DNA of 64,000 nucleotides from Serinicoccus chungangensis. GTDB lineage: Bacteria > Actinomycetota > Actinomycetes > Actinomycetales > Dermatophilaceae. The stretch covers positions 124,001 to 188,000 of the forward strand of contig NZ_LQBL01000032.1 in NCBI RefSeq assembly GCF_001483745.1. The letters run 5' to 3'. Shown here in pieces: positions 48,418 to 58,175 of the stretch. Below the pieces are notes generated by a model. The model was not told the DNA's origin. It ran no database searches and saw nothing but the letters and a program-made list of their open reading frames with translations. A program made the position numbers and the translations under genes. The first letter of the stretch is position 1; each line of letters begins with the position of its first letter.

Positions 48418-49272
48418 TCAGAGCAGGACCGTGGCGAAGGTGCCCGTCTGCACCATGCCGACCCGGCGGTAGGTCGCCAGGGCCGGGGCGTTGAAGTCGT
48501 TGACGTAGAGGGTGACGACCGGGGCGACGTGCCGGATGGTGTGCTCGACCACGGCGGCCATCGCCGGCGCCGCCACCCCCTGGCCGCGCCAGCGCGGGTT
48601 CACCCAGACCCCCTGCACCTGGGCCACCCCCAGCGCCACCGAGCCGAGGTCGGCCTTGAAGACGACCTCCCCGTCCTCCACCCGCACCAGCGTGTGCCCC
48701 TCGTCGACGAGGCCCGCCACGGCGCGACGGTATGCCGTGGCGTTGCCGCGGTAGGGCGGGTAGCCGATCTCCTCGGTGAACATCGCCGCGGCGGCGGGGA
48801 GCACCAGGTCGACCTCCTCCGGCCGGGCCGGCCGCACCTGCGGGTCCAGCGGCACGCCGACCTCGCTCGGCAGGGCCTGCATCGTCATCACCGGCTGGTT
48901 GCGGCGCACCTCGCGCGGCTCGCCCCAGTGACGGCGCAGGCGGCCCCACAGGTCCAGCACCTGGTCGGCGGGGCCGAAGACCGAGCTCGCGGTCGCCCGG
49001 CGCTTGACCACGGTGCCCGCCAGCGCCCCCAGCGCGCGCGGGCTGGCGCCGACAGGGACCACGTTGGCCGCGCACCAGCACAGGGCGTGCTCACCGCCGG
49101 TCTCGTAGCCGTAGAGGGGTCCGCGGGTGCCGACCAGACCGCTCTCCCGGATGCGCGCGGCGACGAAGACATTGCTGACCGGGTCCTCGGCGCACACGTC
49201 GAGGGCACGCCGGACGTCCTGCAGACCGTAGGCGCGCACGCTCGACGTCCCGGAGCCGAGGGTGCGCAGCAT
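48418..49272 (-). CDS. GNAT acetyltransferase with N-terminal DUF4081 domain
   Basis: 284 residues. Residues 1-125 (AEDPVSNVFVAARIRESGL, LYGYETGGEHALCWCAANVVPV) resemble DUF4081. About 140-284 is a GNAT domain with VQGVWVNPRWRGQGVAAPAMAAVVEH (acetyl-CoA loop RGQGVA) and NDFNAPALATYRRVGM. In many actinobacteria this gene lies beside ispG and rip1; here those are about 9 kb away. Substrate unknown. CAGGCT six bases before the ATG fits a leaderless start. Confidence 0.82.
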   Translation of the reverse strand: MLRTLGSGTSSVRAYGLQDVRRALDVCAEDPVSNVFVAARIRESGLVGTRGPLYGYETGGEHALCWCAANVVPVGASPRALGALAGTVVKRRATASSVFGPADQVLDLWGRLRRHWGEPREVRRNQPVMTMQALPSEVGVPLDPQVRPARPEEVDLVLPAAAAMFTEEIGYPPYRGNATAYRRAVAGLVDEGHTLVRVEDGEVVFKADLGSVALGVAQVQGVWVNPRWRGQGVAAPAMAAVVEHTIRHVAPVVTLYVNDFNAPALATYRRVGMVQTGTFATVLL

Positions 49273-49278
49273 GCCCCC

Positions 49279-49284
49279 AGCCTG
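49279..49284 (-). promoter_or_regulatory. -10-like hexamer of the GNAT gene
   Basis: CAGGCT on the minus strand, then GGGGGC, then the ATG at 49272; the spacing matches the other leaderless starts. Confidence 0.35.
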
Positions 49285-49358
49285 CCCCACCCTCGGCGCT
49301 CGTGCGACACGGGCCCGCGCGAGGCCCTCCACCTGCCCCGACGCCCGGGGCCGTGCCC

Positions 49359-49387
49359 TTGCGGGACAGGTCAGGTCAGGGCAGGAT
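49359..49387 (+). promoter_or_regulatory. Promoter of the glpD-glpF-glpK operon
   Basis: TTGCGG (49359-49364) and CAGGAT (49382-49387) are separated by 17 bases. The spacer holds a tandem CAGGT repeat, which could be part of an operator. The leader is about 33 bases. Confidence 0.45.
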
Positions 49388-49426
49388 CGGAGGGCACCAC
49401 GGGACGTCCACGACCGGAAGGCCACC

Positions 49427-51184
49427 ATGCAGCCTCGCCCACTCGACCCCGCCAGCCGCGAGCAGGCGATCCAGGCCCTCAAGGAGTCGGGTGCCGGCGG
49501 CCGGCCGCTCGACGTGCTGGTCATCGGCGGTGGGGTCACCGGGGCGGGGGTGGCGCTCGACGCGGCCACGCGGGGGCTGTCGACGGTCGTCGTCGAGGCG
49601 CAGGACTGGGCGTCCGGCACCTCGCAGTGGTCCACCAAGCTCGTGCACGGTGGCCTGCGCTACCTGCAGATGCTCGACTTCAAGCTGGTGCACGAGGCGC
49701 TCACCGAGCGCGGTCTGCTGCTCAAGACCCTGGCCCCGCACCTCGTCAAGCCGATGCCCTTCCTCATCCCCCTGGAGCACCGGGTGTGGCAGCGGGCCTA
49801 CTACGGCGCCGGGGTCACCCTCTACGACGTGCTGGCCAACCTCATGCCCGGGCGGCGCGCCCTGCCCATCCACCAGCACACCACGCGTGGCGGGCTGAGC
49901 AAGCAGTTCCCCGACCTGCGCCACGAGACGGCCATCGGCGCGGTCAAGTACTACGACGCCACCGTCGACGACGCCCGGCTCGTCTCCACCCTGGTCCGCA
50001 CCGCCCACACCTACGGCGCGCGCGCCGCGAGCCGCACCGAGGTCGTCAGCATCGTCAAGGACGAGCACGGCAAGGCCGTCGGCGCCGAGCTGGTCGACCT
50101 CGAGACCGGGGAGCGCTTCGAGGCCCGGGCCGAGCACGTCATCAGCTGCACCGGCGTCTGGACCGACGACGTCTCCGGGCTGGCCGACACCGACGGCGGG
50201 CTGAACGTGCTGGCCTCCAAGGGCATCCACCTGGTCATCCCCCGCGAGCGCATCCAGGGCACCTCGGGGCTGTTCCTGCAGACCGAGAAGTCGGTGCTGT
50301 TCTTCATCCCCTGGTCGCGCTACTGGATCCTGGGCACCACCGACACCCCCTGGGAGCTGGACCGGCAGAACCCGGTGGCCACGGCGGCGGACATCGACTA
50401 CGTGCTCGAGCACGCCAACGCCGTGCTCAAGACGACCCTCACCCGGGACGACGTCGTCGGCTGGTATGCCGGTCTGCGCCCGCTGCTGCAGCCGGGCACC
50501 AAGGAGGGCACGGACTCGGCGAAGGTCAGCCGGGAGCACACCGTCGCCAGCCCCGTGCCCGGGCTCACCGTCATCGGCGGCGGCAAGCTCACGACCTACC
50601 GGGTCATGGCCAAGGACGCCGTGGACTTCGCGCTCGGCGGCAAGGCCGACGACCTGCCCTGCGTGACCGACCAGATCCCGCTGCTGGGCGCGGTCGGCGA
50701 GGCCGCCATGCGGCACCGGATGCCGGCCCTGCGCGAGCAGCACGGCTGGAGCGAGCAGATGACCGACCACCTGCTCCACCGCTACGGGTCGCTGGTGGAG
50801 GAGCTGCTCGAGCTCATCGAGGCCGACCCCTCCCTGGCCCGCACCCTCGAGCACTCCAGCGCCTACCTGCGCGCCGAGGTCGCCCACGCCTGCCGCACCG
50901 AGGGGGTCCTGCACCTGGAGGACCTCATGATGCGCCGCACCCGGCTCATCTACGAGGCACCCCGCAAGGGCCTGGACACGGTCCCCGAGATCGCCGACAT
51001 CGCGGCGGCCGAGCTGGGCTGGGACGAGGAGAAGAAGCAGGCCGAGATCGAGGCCTACACCGCCCGCGCGGAGGCGGAGATCGCGGCCGCCGCCGAGCCG
51101 GACGACGAGAGCGCCGCCCGGGTCCGGGACCACCTCGGTGAGGTCGCCCCGCTCCAGGCGATGGGGGCGGGCAAGGACGCCTGA
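49427..51184 (+). CDS. glpD: Aerobic glycerol-3-phosphate dehydrogenase GlpD
   Basis: 585 residues. The FAD-binding motif is VLVIGGGVTGAGVALDAATRG (about residues 29-49). WASGTSQWSTKLVHGGLRYL and TVIGGGKLTTYRVMAKDAV are conserved GlpD sequences, and the C-terminal helical domain is present. It is a membrane-associated flavoenzyme that oxidises glycerol-3-phosphate to dihydroxyacetone phosphate and reduces quinone. It is the first gene of a D-F-K operon. The ATG with a GGAAGG upstream was chosen; the frame extends further 5' without similarity. No GlpR-type regulator is nearby. Confidence 0.94.
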   Translation: MQPRPLDPASREQAIQALKESGAGGRPLDVLVIGGGVTGAGVALDAATRGLSTVVVEAQDWASGTSQWSTKLVHGGLRYLQMLDFKLVHEALTERGLLLKTLAPHLVKPMPFLIPLEHRVWQRAYYGAGVTLYDVLANLMPGRRALPIHQHTTRGGLSKQFPDLRHETAIGAVKYYDATVDDARLVSTLVRTAHTYGARAASRTEVVSIVKDEHGKAVGAELVDLETGERFEARAEHVISCTGVWTDDVSGLADTDGGLNVLASKGIHLVIPRERIQGTSGLFLQTEKSVLFFIPWSRYWILGTTDTPWELDRQNPVATAADIDYVLEHANAVLKTTLTRDDVVGWYAGLRPLLQPGTKEGTDSAKVSREHTVASPVPGLTVIGGGKLTTYRVMAKDAVDFALGGKADDLPCVTDQIPLLGAVGEAAMRHRMPALREQHGWSEQMTDHLLHRYGSLVEELLELIEADPSLARTLEHSSAYLRAEVAHACRTEGVLHLEDLMMRRTRLIYEAPRKGLDTVPEIADIAAAELGWDEEKKQAEIEAYTARAEAEIAAAAEPDDESAARVRDHLGEVAPLQAMGAGKDA

Positions 51185-51241
51185 CCCCCGGGGGTCCCGG
51201 ACGCCCGTCCGGGCCCGTGAGCACAGAAAGGATCCTGCGAC

Positions 51242-51976
51242 GTGGGAGAGATCTTCATCTCAGAGGTGCTCGGCACGATGATGCTGCTGCTCTTCGGCTG
51301 TGGTGTGGTGGCCAACGCCATCCTCCCCAAGACCAAGGGCACCGGAGGCGGCGCGAGCGCCGCCTGGCTGCTCATCAACTTCGGCTGGGGCCTCGGCGTC
51401 TTCGCCGGCGTCTTCACCGCCTACAAGTCCGGGGCGCACATCAACCCGGCCGTCACGGTCGGGCTGCTGGCCAACGGTGCCGAGGAGTTCGCCCCGGGCG
51501 TGGCCGCCAGCATCGGCAACGCCGCCATCTACATCCTGGCGCAGCTGCTCGGGGCCTTCCTCGGCGCCGTGCTCTGCTGGGTGGCCTACAAGCAGCACTT
51601 CGACGCCGACGGCGACCCCGCCGCCAAGCTCGGGGTCTTCTCGACCGGCCCGGAGATCCGCAACTACGGCTGGAACTTCGCCACCGAGGTCATCGGCACC
51701 TTCGTCCTGGTCTTCGTCGTCATCATGTTCGGCAACACCCCCAACGAGCTCGGTCCCCTGGCCGTGGCCCTGCTCGTCGTCGGTATCGGTGCCAGCCTCG
51801 GTGGCCCGACCGGGTACGCGATCAACCCGGCCCGTGACCTCGGTCCGCGCATCGCCCACGCCGTCCTGCCCATCCCGGGCAAGGGCACCAGCGACTGGGG
51901 CTACTCCTGGGTGCCGATCGCCGGACCGGTCGTCGGCGGCATCCTGGCCGGCCTCGTAGCCGCGCTGTACGGCTGA
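51242..51976 (+). CDS. glpF: Glycerol uptake facilitator GlpF (MIP family)
   Basis: 244 residues with six transmembrane helices. Two pore NPA motifs are intact: SGAHINPAVTVGL near residue 66 and AINPARDLGPR near 200. The Asp after the second NPA (NPARD) is the mark of glycerol facilitators rather than water channels. It lets glycerol diffuse in, to be trapped by GlpK. GTG start with AAAGGA upstream. glpK follows after 37 bases. Confidence 0.93.
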   Translation: MGEIFISEVLGTMMLLLFGCGVVANAILPKTKGTGGGASAAWLLINFGWGLGVFAGVFTAYKSGAHINPAVTVGLLANGAEEFAPGVAASIGNAAIYILAQLLGAFLGAVLCWVAYKQHFDADGDPAAKLGVFSTGPEIRNYGWNFATEVIGTFVLVFVVIMFGNTPNELGPLAVALLVVGIGASLGGPTGYAINPARDLGPRIAHAVLPIPGKGTSDWGYSWVPIAGPVVGGILAGLVAALYG

Positions 51977-52013
51977 GACCACCCCATCCACAACGACGTG
52001 AAGGAGCGCATCC

Positions 52014-53552
52014 ATGGCTGACTACGTCCTGGCGATCGACCAGGGAACCACCAGCACCCGTGCCATCGTGTTCACCAAGAGCGGTGAAATCCACTCGGTC
52101 GGGCAGAAGGAGCACGAGCAGATCTTCCCCAGGGCGGGTTGGGTCGAGCACGACCCGGCCGAGATCTGGCAGAACACCAAGGAGGTCATCGGCATCGCCC
52201 TGGGCAAGGGTGGGGTCGGCAACGACGAGCTGGCGGCCATCGGCATCACCAACCAGCGGGAGACCGCGGTCGTGTGGGACAAGAACACCGGTGAGGCCGT
52301 CTACAACGCCATCGTCTGGCAGGACACCCGGACCGACAAGGTCGTCGCCGACCTGGCGGGCGAGGAGGGTGCGGACAGGTACAAGCACATCTGCGGGCTC
52401 CCGCTCGCGACGTACTTCTCCGGACCCAAGGTCAAGTGGATCCTCGACAACGTCGAGGGCGCCCGGGAGAAGGCCGAGGCCGGTGACCTCCTCTTCGGCA
52501 ACACCGACAGCTGGACGGTCTGGAACCTCACCGGCGGCACCGAGGGCGGCGTGCACGTCACCGATGTCACCAACGCCTCCCGCACGATGCTCATGGACCT
52601 GCAGTCCCTCAGCTGGTCCGAGCAGGTGGCCTCCGACATGGGCATCCCGCTGTCGATGCTGCCGGAGATCAGGTCCTCGGCGGAGGTCTACGGCGAGAGC
52701 ACGAAGCTGCACGTGCCGATCGCCGGAATCCTCGGCGACCAGCAGGCCGCGACCTTCGGGCAGGCCTGCTTCGAGAAGGGCATGAGCAAGAACACCTACG
52801 GCACGGGCAACTTCATGCTGCTCAACACCGGGACCGAGATCGTGCCGAGCGAGAACGGCCTGCTCACGACGGTGTGCTACAAGATCGGCGACCAGGACGC
52901 CGTGTATGCCCTGGAGGGCTCGATCGCGGTGACCGGGTCCCTGGTGCAGTGGCTGCGGGACAACATCGGGCTCATCTCGGACGCGCCGGAGATCGAGCGG
53001 CTGGCGACCCAGGTCGACGACAACGGCGGCTGCTACATCGTGCCGGCCTTCTCGGGGCTCTTCGCGCCCTACTGGAAGGACGACGCCCGCGGCGCCATCG
53101 TGGGTCTGACCCGTTACGTCAACAAGAACCACATCGCCCGGGCGGCGCTGGAGTCCACGGCGTTCCAGACCCGCGAGGTCTCCGACGCGATGAACGCCGA
53201 CTCCGGTGTCGAGCTGACCGAGCTGCGGGTGGACGGCGGCATGGTGGCCAACGAGACCCTCATGCAGTTCCAGGCCGACATCCTCGGGGTCGACGTGGTC
53301 CGCCCCAAGGTGGCGGAGACGACCGCGCTCGGGGCCGCCTACGCGGCCGGCATCGCCGTCGGGTTCTTCAGCGGTGAGCAGGACGTCATCGACAACTGGG
53401 AGGAGGGCCAGCGCTGGAGCCCCACGATGAAGGACGCCGAGCGCGACCGGCTCTACCGCCAGTGGAAGAAGGCGGTGACCAAGACCTTCGACTGGGTCGA
53501 CGAGGACGCCGAGGCCGCGGAAGAGGCTGCCGAGGAGGCCGAGAGCGCCTGA
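52014..53552 (+). CDS. glpK: Glycerol kinase GlpK
   Basis: 512 residues. The FGGY-family phosphate loop [15 protein letters not shown] opens the protein. [37 protein letters not shown] and [11 protein letters not shown] are glycerol-kinase specific. A Glu/Ala-rich tail (last 20 residues) is unusual but harmless-looking. It phosphorylates glycerol to the GlpD substrate. A hairpin terminator follows. Confidence 0.96.
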   Translation: MADYVLAIDQGTTSTRAIVFTKSGEIHSVGQKEHEQIFPRAGWVEHDPAEIWQNTKEVIGIALGKGGVGNDELAAIGITNQRETAVVWDKNTGEAVYNAIVWQDTRTDKVVADLAGEEGADRYKHICGLPLATYFSGPKVKWILDNVEGAREKAEAGDLLFGNTDSWTVWNLTGGTEGGVHVTDVTNASRTMLMDLQSLSWSEQVASDMGIPLSMLPEIRSSAEVYGESTKLHVPIAGILGDQQAATFGQACFEKGMSKNTYGTGNFMLLNTGTEIVPSENGLLTTVCYKIGDQDAVYALEGSIAVTGSLVQWLRDNIGLISDAPEIERLATQVDDNGGCYIVPAFSGLFAPYWKDDARGAIVGLTRYVNKNHIARAALESTAFQTREVSDAMNADSGVELTELRVDGGMVANETLMQFQADILGVDVVRPKVAETTALGAAYAAGIAVGFFSGEQDVIDNWEEGQRWSPTMKDAERDRLYRQWKKAVTKTFDWVDEDAEAAEEAAEEAESA

Positions 53553-53576
53553 CCGGCATCGATTCGGTCACGATCC

Positions 53577-53605
53577 GGCCCGGGTGAGCGCGTCTCGCCC
53601 GGGCC
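53577..53605 (+). terminator. Hairpin terminator of the glycerol operon
   Basis: GGCCCGGGTGAG and CTCGCCCGGGCC form a 12-bp stem (one T-G pair) with a five-base loop, 25 bases after the glpK stop. Its 3' arm ends only six bases before the -10 of the next gene. Confidence 0.5.
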
Positions 53606-53610
53606 GGACG

Positions 53611-53616
53611 TAGGGT
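53611..53616 (+). promoter_or_regulatory. -10 element of the leaderless amino-acid ABC operon
   Basis: TAGGGT is followed by six bases and the ATG at 53623, with no ribosome site. The region where a -35 would lie is occupied by the glpK terminator stem. Confidence 0.55.
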
Positions 53617-53622
53617 GCGCCC

Positions 53623-54429
53623 ATGAAGAACTCCTTCCTTCCCGTGATCGGCGCCGCCACCCTGGCGCTCACCCTGGCCGCCTGCGGCTCCGACGACTCC
53701 GGCAGCGACTCCGGCGGAGAGGCCGCCGGCGCCGACCTCGACCTCGTGACCGAGGGCACCCTGACCGTCTGCTCCGACGTCCCCTACCCCCCGTTCGAGG
53801 ACTTCGACGAGTCTTCCGAGACCGGGTTCACCGGATTCGACGTGGACATCGTGAGCGCGGTGGCCGAGGGTCTGGGCCTCGAGCTCGAGATCAAGGACTC
53901 CTCCTTCGACGGTCTCCAGTCGGGGCTTGCCCTGAACTCGGGTGACTGCGACCTGGCGGCCTCCGCCATGACGATCACCGAGGACCGCCAGGAGAACCTC
54001 GCCTTCTCCGACGGCTACTACGACTCCCAGCAGTCGCTGCTGGTCCCCGCGGACTCCGACATCGCCGGGATCGAGGACCTCGCCGGACGGACCGTCGGGG
54101 TGCAGCAGGGCACCACCGGCGAGGCCTACACCAACGAGAACGCACCCGAGGCGACCATCACCGCCTTCCCCAGCGACGCCGAGATGTACCAGGCGCTCCA
54201 GGCGGGCCAGGTCGAGGCGCTCCTGCAGGACCTGCCGGTCAACGTGGAGCACGCCAGGGACGGTGACTACGAGATCGTCGAGGAGTACTCCACCGACGAG
54301 ACCTACGGTCTGGCCATGCAGCTGGACAACACGGCGCTCGTGGAGGCCGTCAACGAGCAGCTGACCGAGCTGCGGGACAGCGGGGAGTACGACGAGATCT
54401 ACGACACCTACTTCAGCGCCGAGGACTGA
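53623..54429 (+). CDS. Polar amino-acid ABC transporter substrate-binding lipoprotein
   Basis: 268 residues. The lipobox TLAAC (Cys near residue 21) gives a lipid-anchored protein, followed by an Asp/Ser/Gly-rich linker. The family-3 binding fold is shown by LTVCSDVPYPPFEDF, GFTGFDVDIVSAVAEGLG, LNSGDCDLAASAMTITEDR and GTTGEAYTNENAP. The acidic pocket and the permease/ATPase type suggest glutamine, glutamate or a related polar amino acid, not resolved by sequence alone. First gene of a three-gene operon. Confidence 0.88.
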   Translation: MKNSFLPVIGAATLALTLAACGSDDSGSDSGGEAAGADLDLVTEGTLTVCSDVPYPPFEDFDESSETGFTGFDVDIVSAVAEGLGLELEIKDSSFDGLQSGLALNSGDCDLAASAMTITEDRQENLAFSDGYYDSQQSLLVPADSDIAGIEDLAGRTVGVQQGTTGEAYTNENAPEATITAFPSDAEMYQALQAGQVEALLQDLPVNVEHARDGDYEIVEEYSTDETYGLAMQLDNTALVEAVNEQLTELRDSGEYDEIYDTYFSAED

Positions 54430-54442
54430 TCGGCCCCGCCTC

Positions 54443-55248
54443 ATGGGTTCTCTGACCCGTACGCAGCGGCAGCGCGCCGTCCGGCTCGCTCTCTACGCCC
54501 TGTTCGTCCTCCTGGTCGTCGTCTTCGCGCTGATCGCGGACTGGGAGGCGATCTCGAGCAACTTCTTCCTGCGCGAAGGGTTCACCGAGACCTGGCAGGA
54601 CTTCGTCTTCGTCGGTGCCAAGAACACCATCCTCTACACGCTCATCGCCTTCGTCGGCGGATTCGTGCTGGCGATGGTCCTGGTGCTCATGAAGCTCGCC
54701 CCGATCGCACCCTTCCGGTGGGTGGCCACCGCCTACATCGAGCTCTTCCGCGGGCTGCCCGCCCTCGTCGTCATCCTCTTCATGGCCTTCGGCGTGCCGA
54801 TCGCCTTCGGAGGATGGCGCCCACCGGGCGGGACGATCGGCGCCGGGCTCGTCGCCCTCATGCTCGTGGCCGGTGCCTACATGGCCGAGACGCTCCGGGC
54901 CGGCATCGAGGCGGTCCCCAAGGGCCAGACCGAGGCGGCCCGGAGCCTGGGGATGAGCGGACCGTGGACCATGGCCACGGTCGTCATGCCCCAGGCGCTG
55001 CGCATCGTCATCCCCCCGCTGACCAACGAGCTGGTGATCCTCATCAAGGACACGTCGCTGCTCTTCGTCGTCGGGATGGCCGCCAACCAGAAGGAGCTCA
55101 CCACGATGGCGCGCGACTTCATGACCAGCGGGCCGTCGGCCGGCACCGCGACGAGTCTCATCTTCGCCTGCCTCATGTACCTCGCCATCACCCTGCCGCT
55201 CACCCGCGTGGTGGCGTGGCTCGAGCGCCGACAGAAGAGGTCCCGCTG

Positions 55249-55249
<1 letters not shown>
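54443..55249 (+). CDS. Polar amino-acid ABC transporter permease
   Basis: 268 residues with about five transmembrane helices. It is a HisM/GlnP-type permease: [21 protein letters not shown]-like sequence (here [17 protein letters not shown]), and the EAA loop in [15 protein letters not shown] followed by [15 protein letters not shown]. One permease gene is present, so the channel is probably a homodimer. The stop overlaps the ATPase start. Confidence 0.9.
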
Positions 55250-56019
<770 letters not shown>

Positions 56020-56028
56020 CGACCGGGC

Positions 56029-56065
56029 GTCGCCTGTGGTGGCCCGTGCGACGACCACGGGCGAC
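56029..56065. terminator. Bidirectional hairpin between the ABC operon and SRPBCC gene
   Basis: GTCGCCTGTGGT pairs with ACCACGGGCGAC over 12 bases with one T-G pair and a 13-base loop, in a 62-base convergent gap. Confidence 0.5.
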
Positions 56066-56081
56066 ACCGGTGCTGAGGGGC

Positions 56082-56558
56082 TCAGCGCTCGACGAGGTCC
56101 TTGAGCCTGGCCAGGCCCCGCTCGAAGTCCTTGCCGACGAGCCGGTCCATCGACAGGACCCGGCCGAGCAGCCGCATCACGCCGGTGTGCTGCCCGGCCA
56201 TGGTCCAGGTCACCAGGGTCCGGTCCCCGTCGGGCTGCGGGAGCAGGTCGAACCGGATGTCGTTGTCGGTCGGGAACGGCTTCTCGAAGTGCAGGTCGAT
56301 CTGCACCGAGCGCGGCGCCTGGGCCCCGCTGATCCGCATCGTCCCGGCACCGGCCTTGGTGCTGCCGTCCCAGGCGTACTCCGACCCGACCCCCGACTTG
56401 GGCCCGGTGTAGCTGCGGTGCATGCGCGGGTCCAGCGCCTCCCACGGCGACCAGTCCCGCCAGCGCCGGAAGTCGACGAGCTCGGTGAAGATCCGCTCGG
56501 GATCCGCCTGCACGAGGATGCTGCGTGAGGCGGCGTAGGGCAGCGGGGCCAGGGCCAT
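56082..56558 (-). CDS. SRPBCC-family (START-like) protein
   Basis: 158 residues. The start ASRSILVQADPERIFTELVD and the WSPWEALDPRM, YTGPKSGVGSEYAWDG and TLVTWTMAGQ segments match polyketide-cyclase/SRPBCC proteins of about 150 residues. These form a helix-grip cavity for a hydrophobic ligand. No catalytic role can be assigned. It follows the P-loop kinase gene by 14 bases on the same strand, suggesting a small operon with the kinase and the cupin-GNAT gene. Confidence 0.82.
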   Translation of the reverse strand: MALAPLPYAASRSILVQADPERIFTELVDFRRWRDWSPWEALDPRMHRSYTGPKSGVGSEYAWDGSTKAGAGTMRISGAQAPRSVQIDLHFEKPFPTDNDIRFDLLPQPDGDRTLVTWTMAGQHTGVMRLLGRVLSMDRLVGKDFERGLARLKDLVER

Positions 56559-56572
56559 GCGGGTCCCTCCTG

Positions 56573-57280
56573 TCACTGGTCGAACCACTGGGGCTCGTCG
56601 GGGTCCGGCCAGACCAGCTCCGGACGCTGCAGGTCGGTGTTGTCGACGATCCACTCCGGCGCCCAGGTGCGGGCCTGGAGCCGGTAGAGGCGCTGGGCCT
56701 CAACGTAGCGCGCGTTCGCCGGATGACCCGGCACGGTGTCCCCGGACACGCGGGACCCGGGGAAACGGGCCTTGCCCCGCGGCACCGTCACCGACTCCGG
56801 TGCCGTGACCAAGCAGGTGGCGTCCCACTCGCCGCGCAGCTCGGGACGGCGCAGGAAGACCCCCTCCACCAGCAGGACGGCGTCGGGGGTGAGGGCGACC
56901 GGGTCGGCGGAGACGGGCTCGTCTCGCTGGACGTCGAAGACAGCGGGCACGATGTCCTCGCCCGCCCGGAACGGCCAGAGCACGGCCCGGCGCAGGGCGT
57001 CGTAGTCGTAGGAGTCCTGGTAGCAGGTCGCCCCCGTGCGGCCGTGCGCGTAGCGCTCCTGGCGGGGGTGGTGGAAGCCGTCGACCGAGACCGCGTGCAG
57101 CTCCCGTCCGGCCACGTGCGGGGCGAGGGCCACCAGCTCGGCCGCCATCCGCGTCTTCCCCACCCCGTCCGGGCCGTCCAGGGCGATGACCGCGCGCTCC
57201 CCCGGGCGGACGGCGAGCATGAGACCCAGCAGGTCGACGAGGACGAGCTGGCGCAGCGGCAGGAATCCGGGAGCGGTCAC
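56573..57280 (-). CDS. P-loop nucleoside-kinase-like protein
   Basis: 235 residues from a GTG overlapping the stop of the gene before it (GTGA). Walker A is IALDGPDGVGKTRMAAEL (about residues 32-49). VDGFHHPRQERY followed by YDYDALRRAVLWPFR and LLVEGVFLRRPEL resembles uridine-kinase-like proteins, which use the DGFH motif for the nucleoside. The true phosphate acceptor is unknown. The C-terminus (PDPDEPQWF) is typical of this actinobacterial subgroup, seen by me only by memory of similar proteins. The frame extends upstream but would overlap its neighbour more than is usual. Confidence 0.8.
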   Translation of the reverse strand: MTAPGFLPLRQLVLVDLLGLMLAVRPGERAVIALDGPDGVGKTRMAAELVALAPHVAGRELHAVSVDGFHHPRQERYAHGRTGATCYQDSYDYDALRRAVLWPFRAGEDIVPAVFDVQRDEPVSADPVALTPDAVLLVEGVFLRRPELRGEWDATCLVTAPESVTVPRGKARFPGSRVSGDTVPGHPANARYVEAQRLYRLQARTWAPEWIVDNTDLQRPELVWPDPDEPQWFDQ

Positions 57281-58140
57281 CTGCTCGAGGGTATGCGGTG
57301 GGTGTCGCCCCACTCCATGTAGACGCCGTTCTCGAGCAGCGTGGCGTCCGGTGGCGGCGGCTTCTCGACGAACCCGAAGGTGCGGTAGAGCGAGCGGGCG
57401 CGGGTGTTGTCCGCGCTCACGTCGAGCCAGACCCGGCGGACCCGGGGGCCGGCCAGCGCGTGCTCGAGCAGGTGGCGCAGGAGCAGCCGCCCCAGCCCCT
57501 GGCCCCGGCCCTCCGGGGCCACGACCATGCGGCGGATCTCCACGACGTCACCACCGCCGACGCCGACGAGGATGCCGAAGGCGATGACCCGGTCGAGCCG
57601 GTCGACCAGCACCCAGTGCTCGAGGTCGGGGTCCTGCAGCGCCTGTTCGTGCCAGTCGTGGCCGCCCTGGCCGAGGAAGGGGCTGGTGTCCATCGCCTCC
57701 TCGAAGCTCACCACGGCCGCGAGGTCGCTCGGGCGGGTCTGCCGCAGGTGGGACCCGACCACCAGGCCACCACGGTCCCGACCCAGCGGACGGTCCCGCA
57801 CGTGCGGCGTCCCGCTGGCCCGGGGGGTCGTGACGACGATCATCTCCAGGTCGTCGTCCCCGTCGTTGCGCATGAAGTGCCGGGTGCGTGGCGGCACCTC
57901 GATGCCGGACTCGGGAGGCACCTGCACCTCGCGGCGCCCGAGCGTCATCGTGCCGGTGCCGGCGAGGACGTAGAAGAACTGGCGACCCCGGTCGTGGGTG
58001 TGCGGCTGGGCCGCGGTGCCGGACGGCATGTGCTCGTGCACGACGGTCAGGTCGGTGCGGTCCACGAGGTGGAACGCACGGCACACCTCGTGCCACGTCG
58101 ACTGGCGGGCGGTCTGCCGGCTGATGGGGTCCGGTGCCAT
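57277..58140 (-). CDS. Cupin domain fused to GNAT acetyltransferase domain
   Basis: 287 residues. Residues 1-110 form a small cupin barrel. The metal-type motif HTHDRGRQFFYVLAGTGTM shows two His and a third position in the second motif, PPRTRHFMRN. Residues about 125-287 are a GNAT domain, with the acetyl-CoA loop in RRMVVAPEGRGQGLGRLLL and DVSADNTRARSLYRTFGF. Each domain is complete and joined by a short linker (GTPHVRDRPLGRDRGG), so this is a genuine in-frame fusion. A sensing or substrate-holding role for the cupin and acetylation by the GNAT are inferred. It is 35 bases from the ispG stop codon. Confidence 0.8.
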   Translation of the reverse strand: MAPDPISRQTARQSTWHEVCRAFHLVDRTDLTVVHEHMPSGTAAQPHTHDRGRQFFYVLAGTGTMTLGRREVQVPPESGIEVPPRTRHFMRNDGDDDLEMIVVTTPRASGTPHVRDRPLGRDRGGLVVGSHLRQTRPSDLAAVVSFEEAMDTSPFLGQGGHDWHEQALQDPDLEHWVLVDRLDRVIAFGILVGVGGGDVVEIRRMVVAPEGRGQGLGRLLLRHLLEHALAGPRVRRVWLDVSADNTRARSLYRTFGFVEKPPPPDATLLENGVYMEWGDTHRIPSSR

Positions 58141-58175
58141 GACCAGACGTTACCCGGTGCCCTGGTGCCGGCGGG

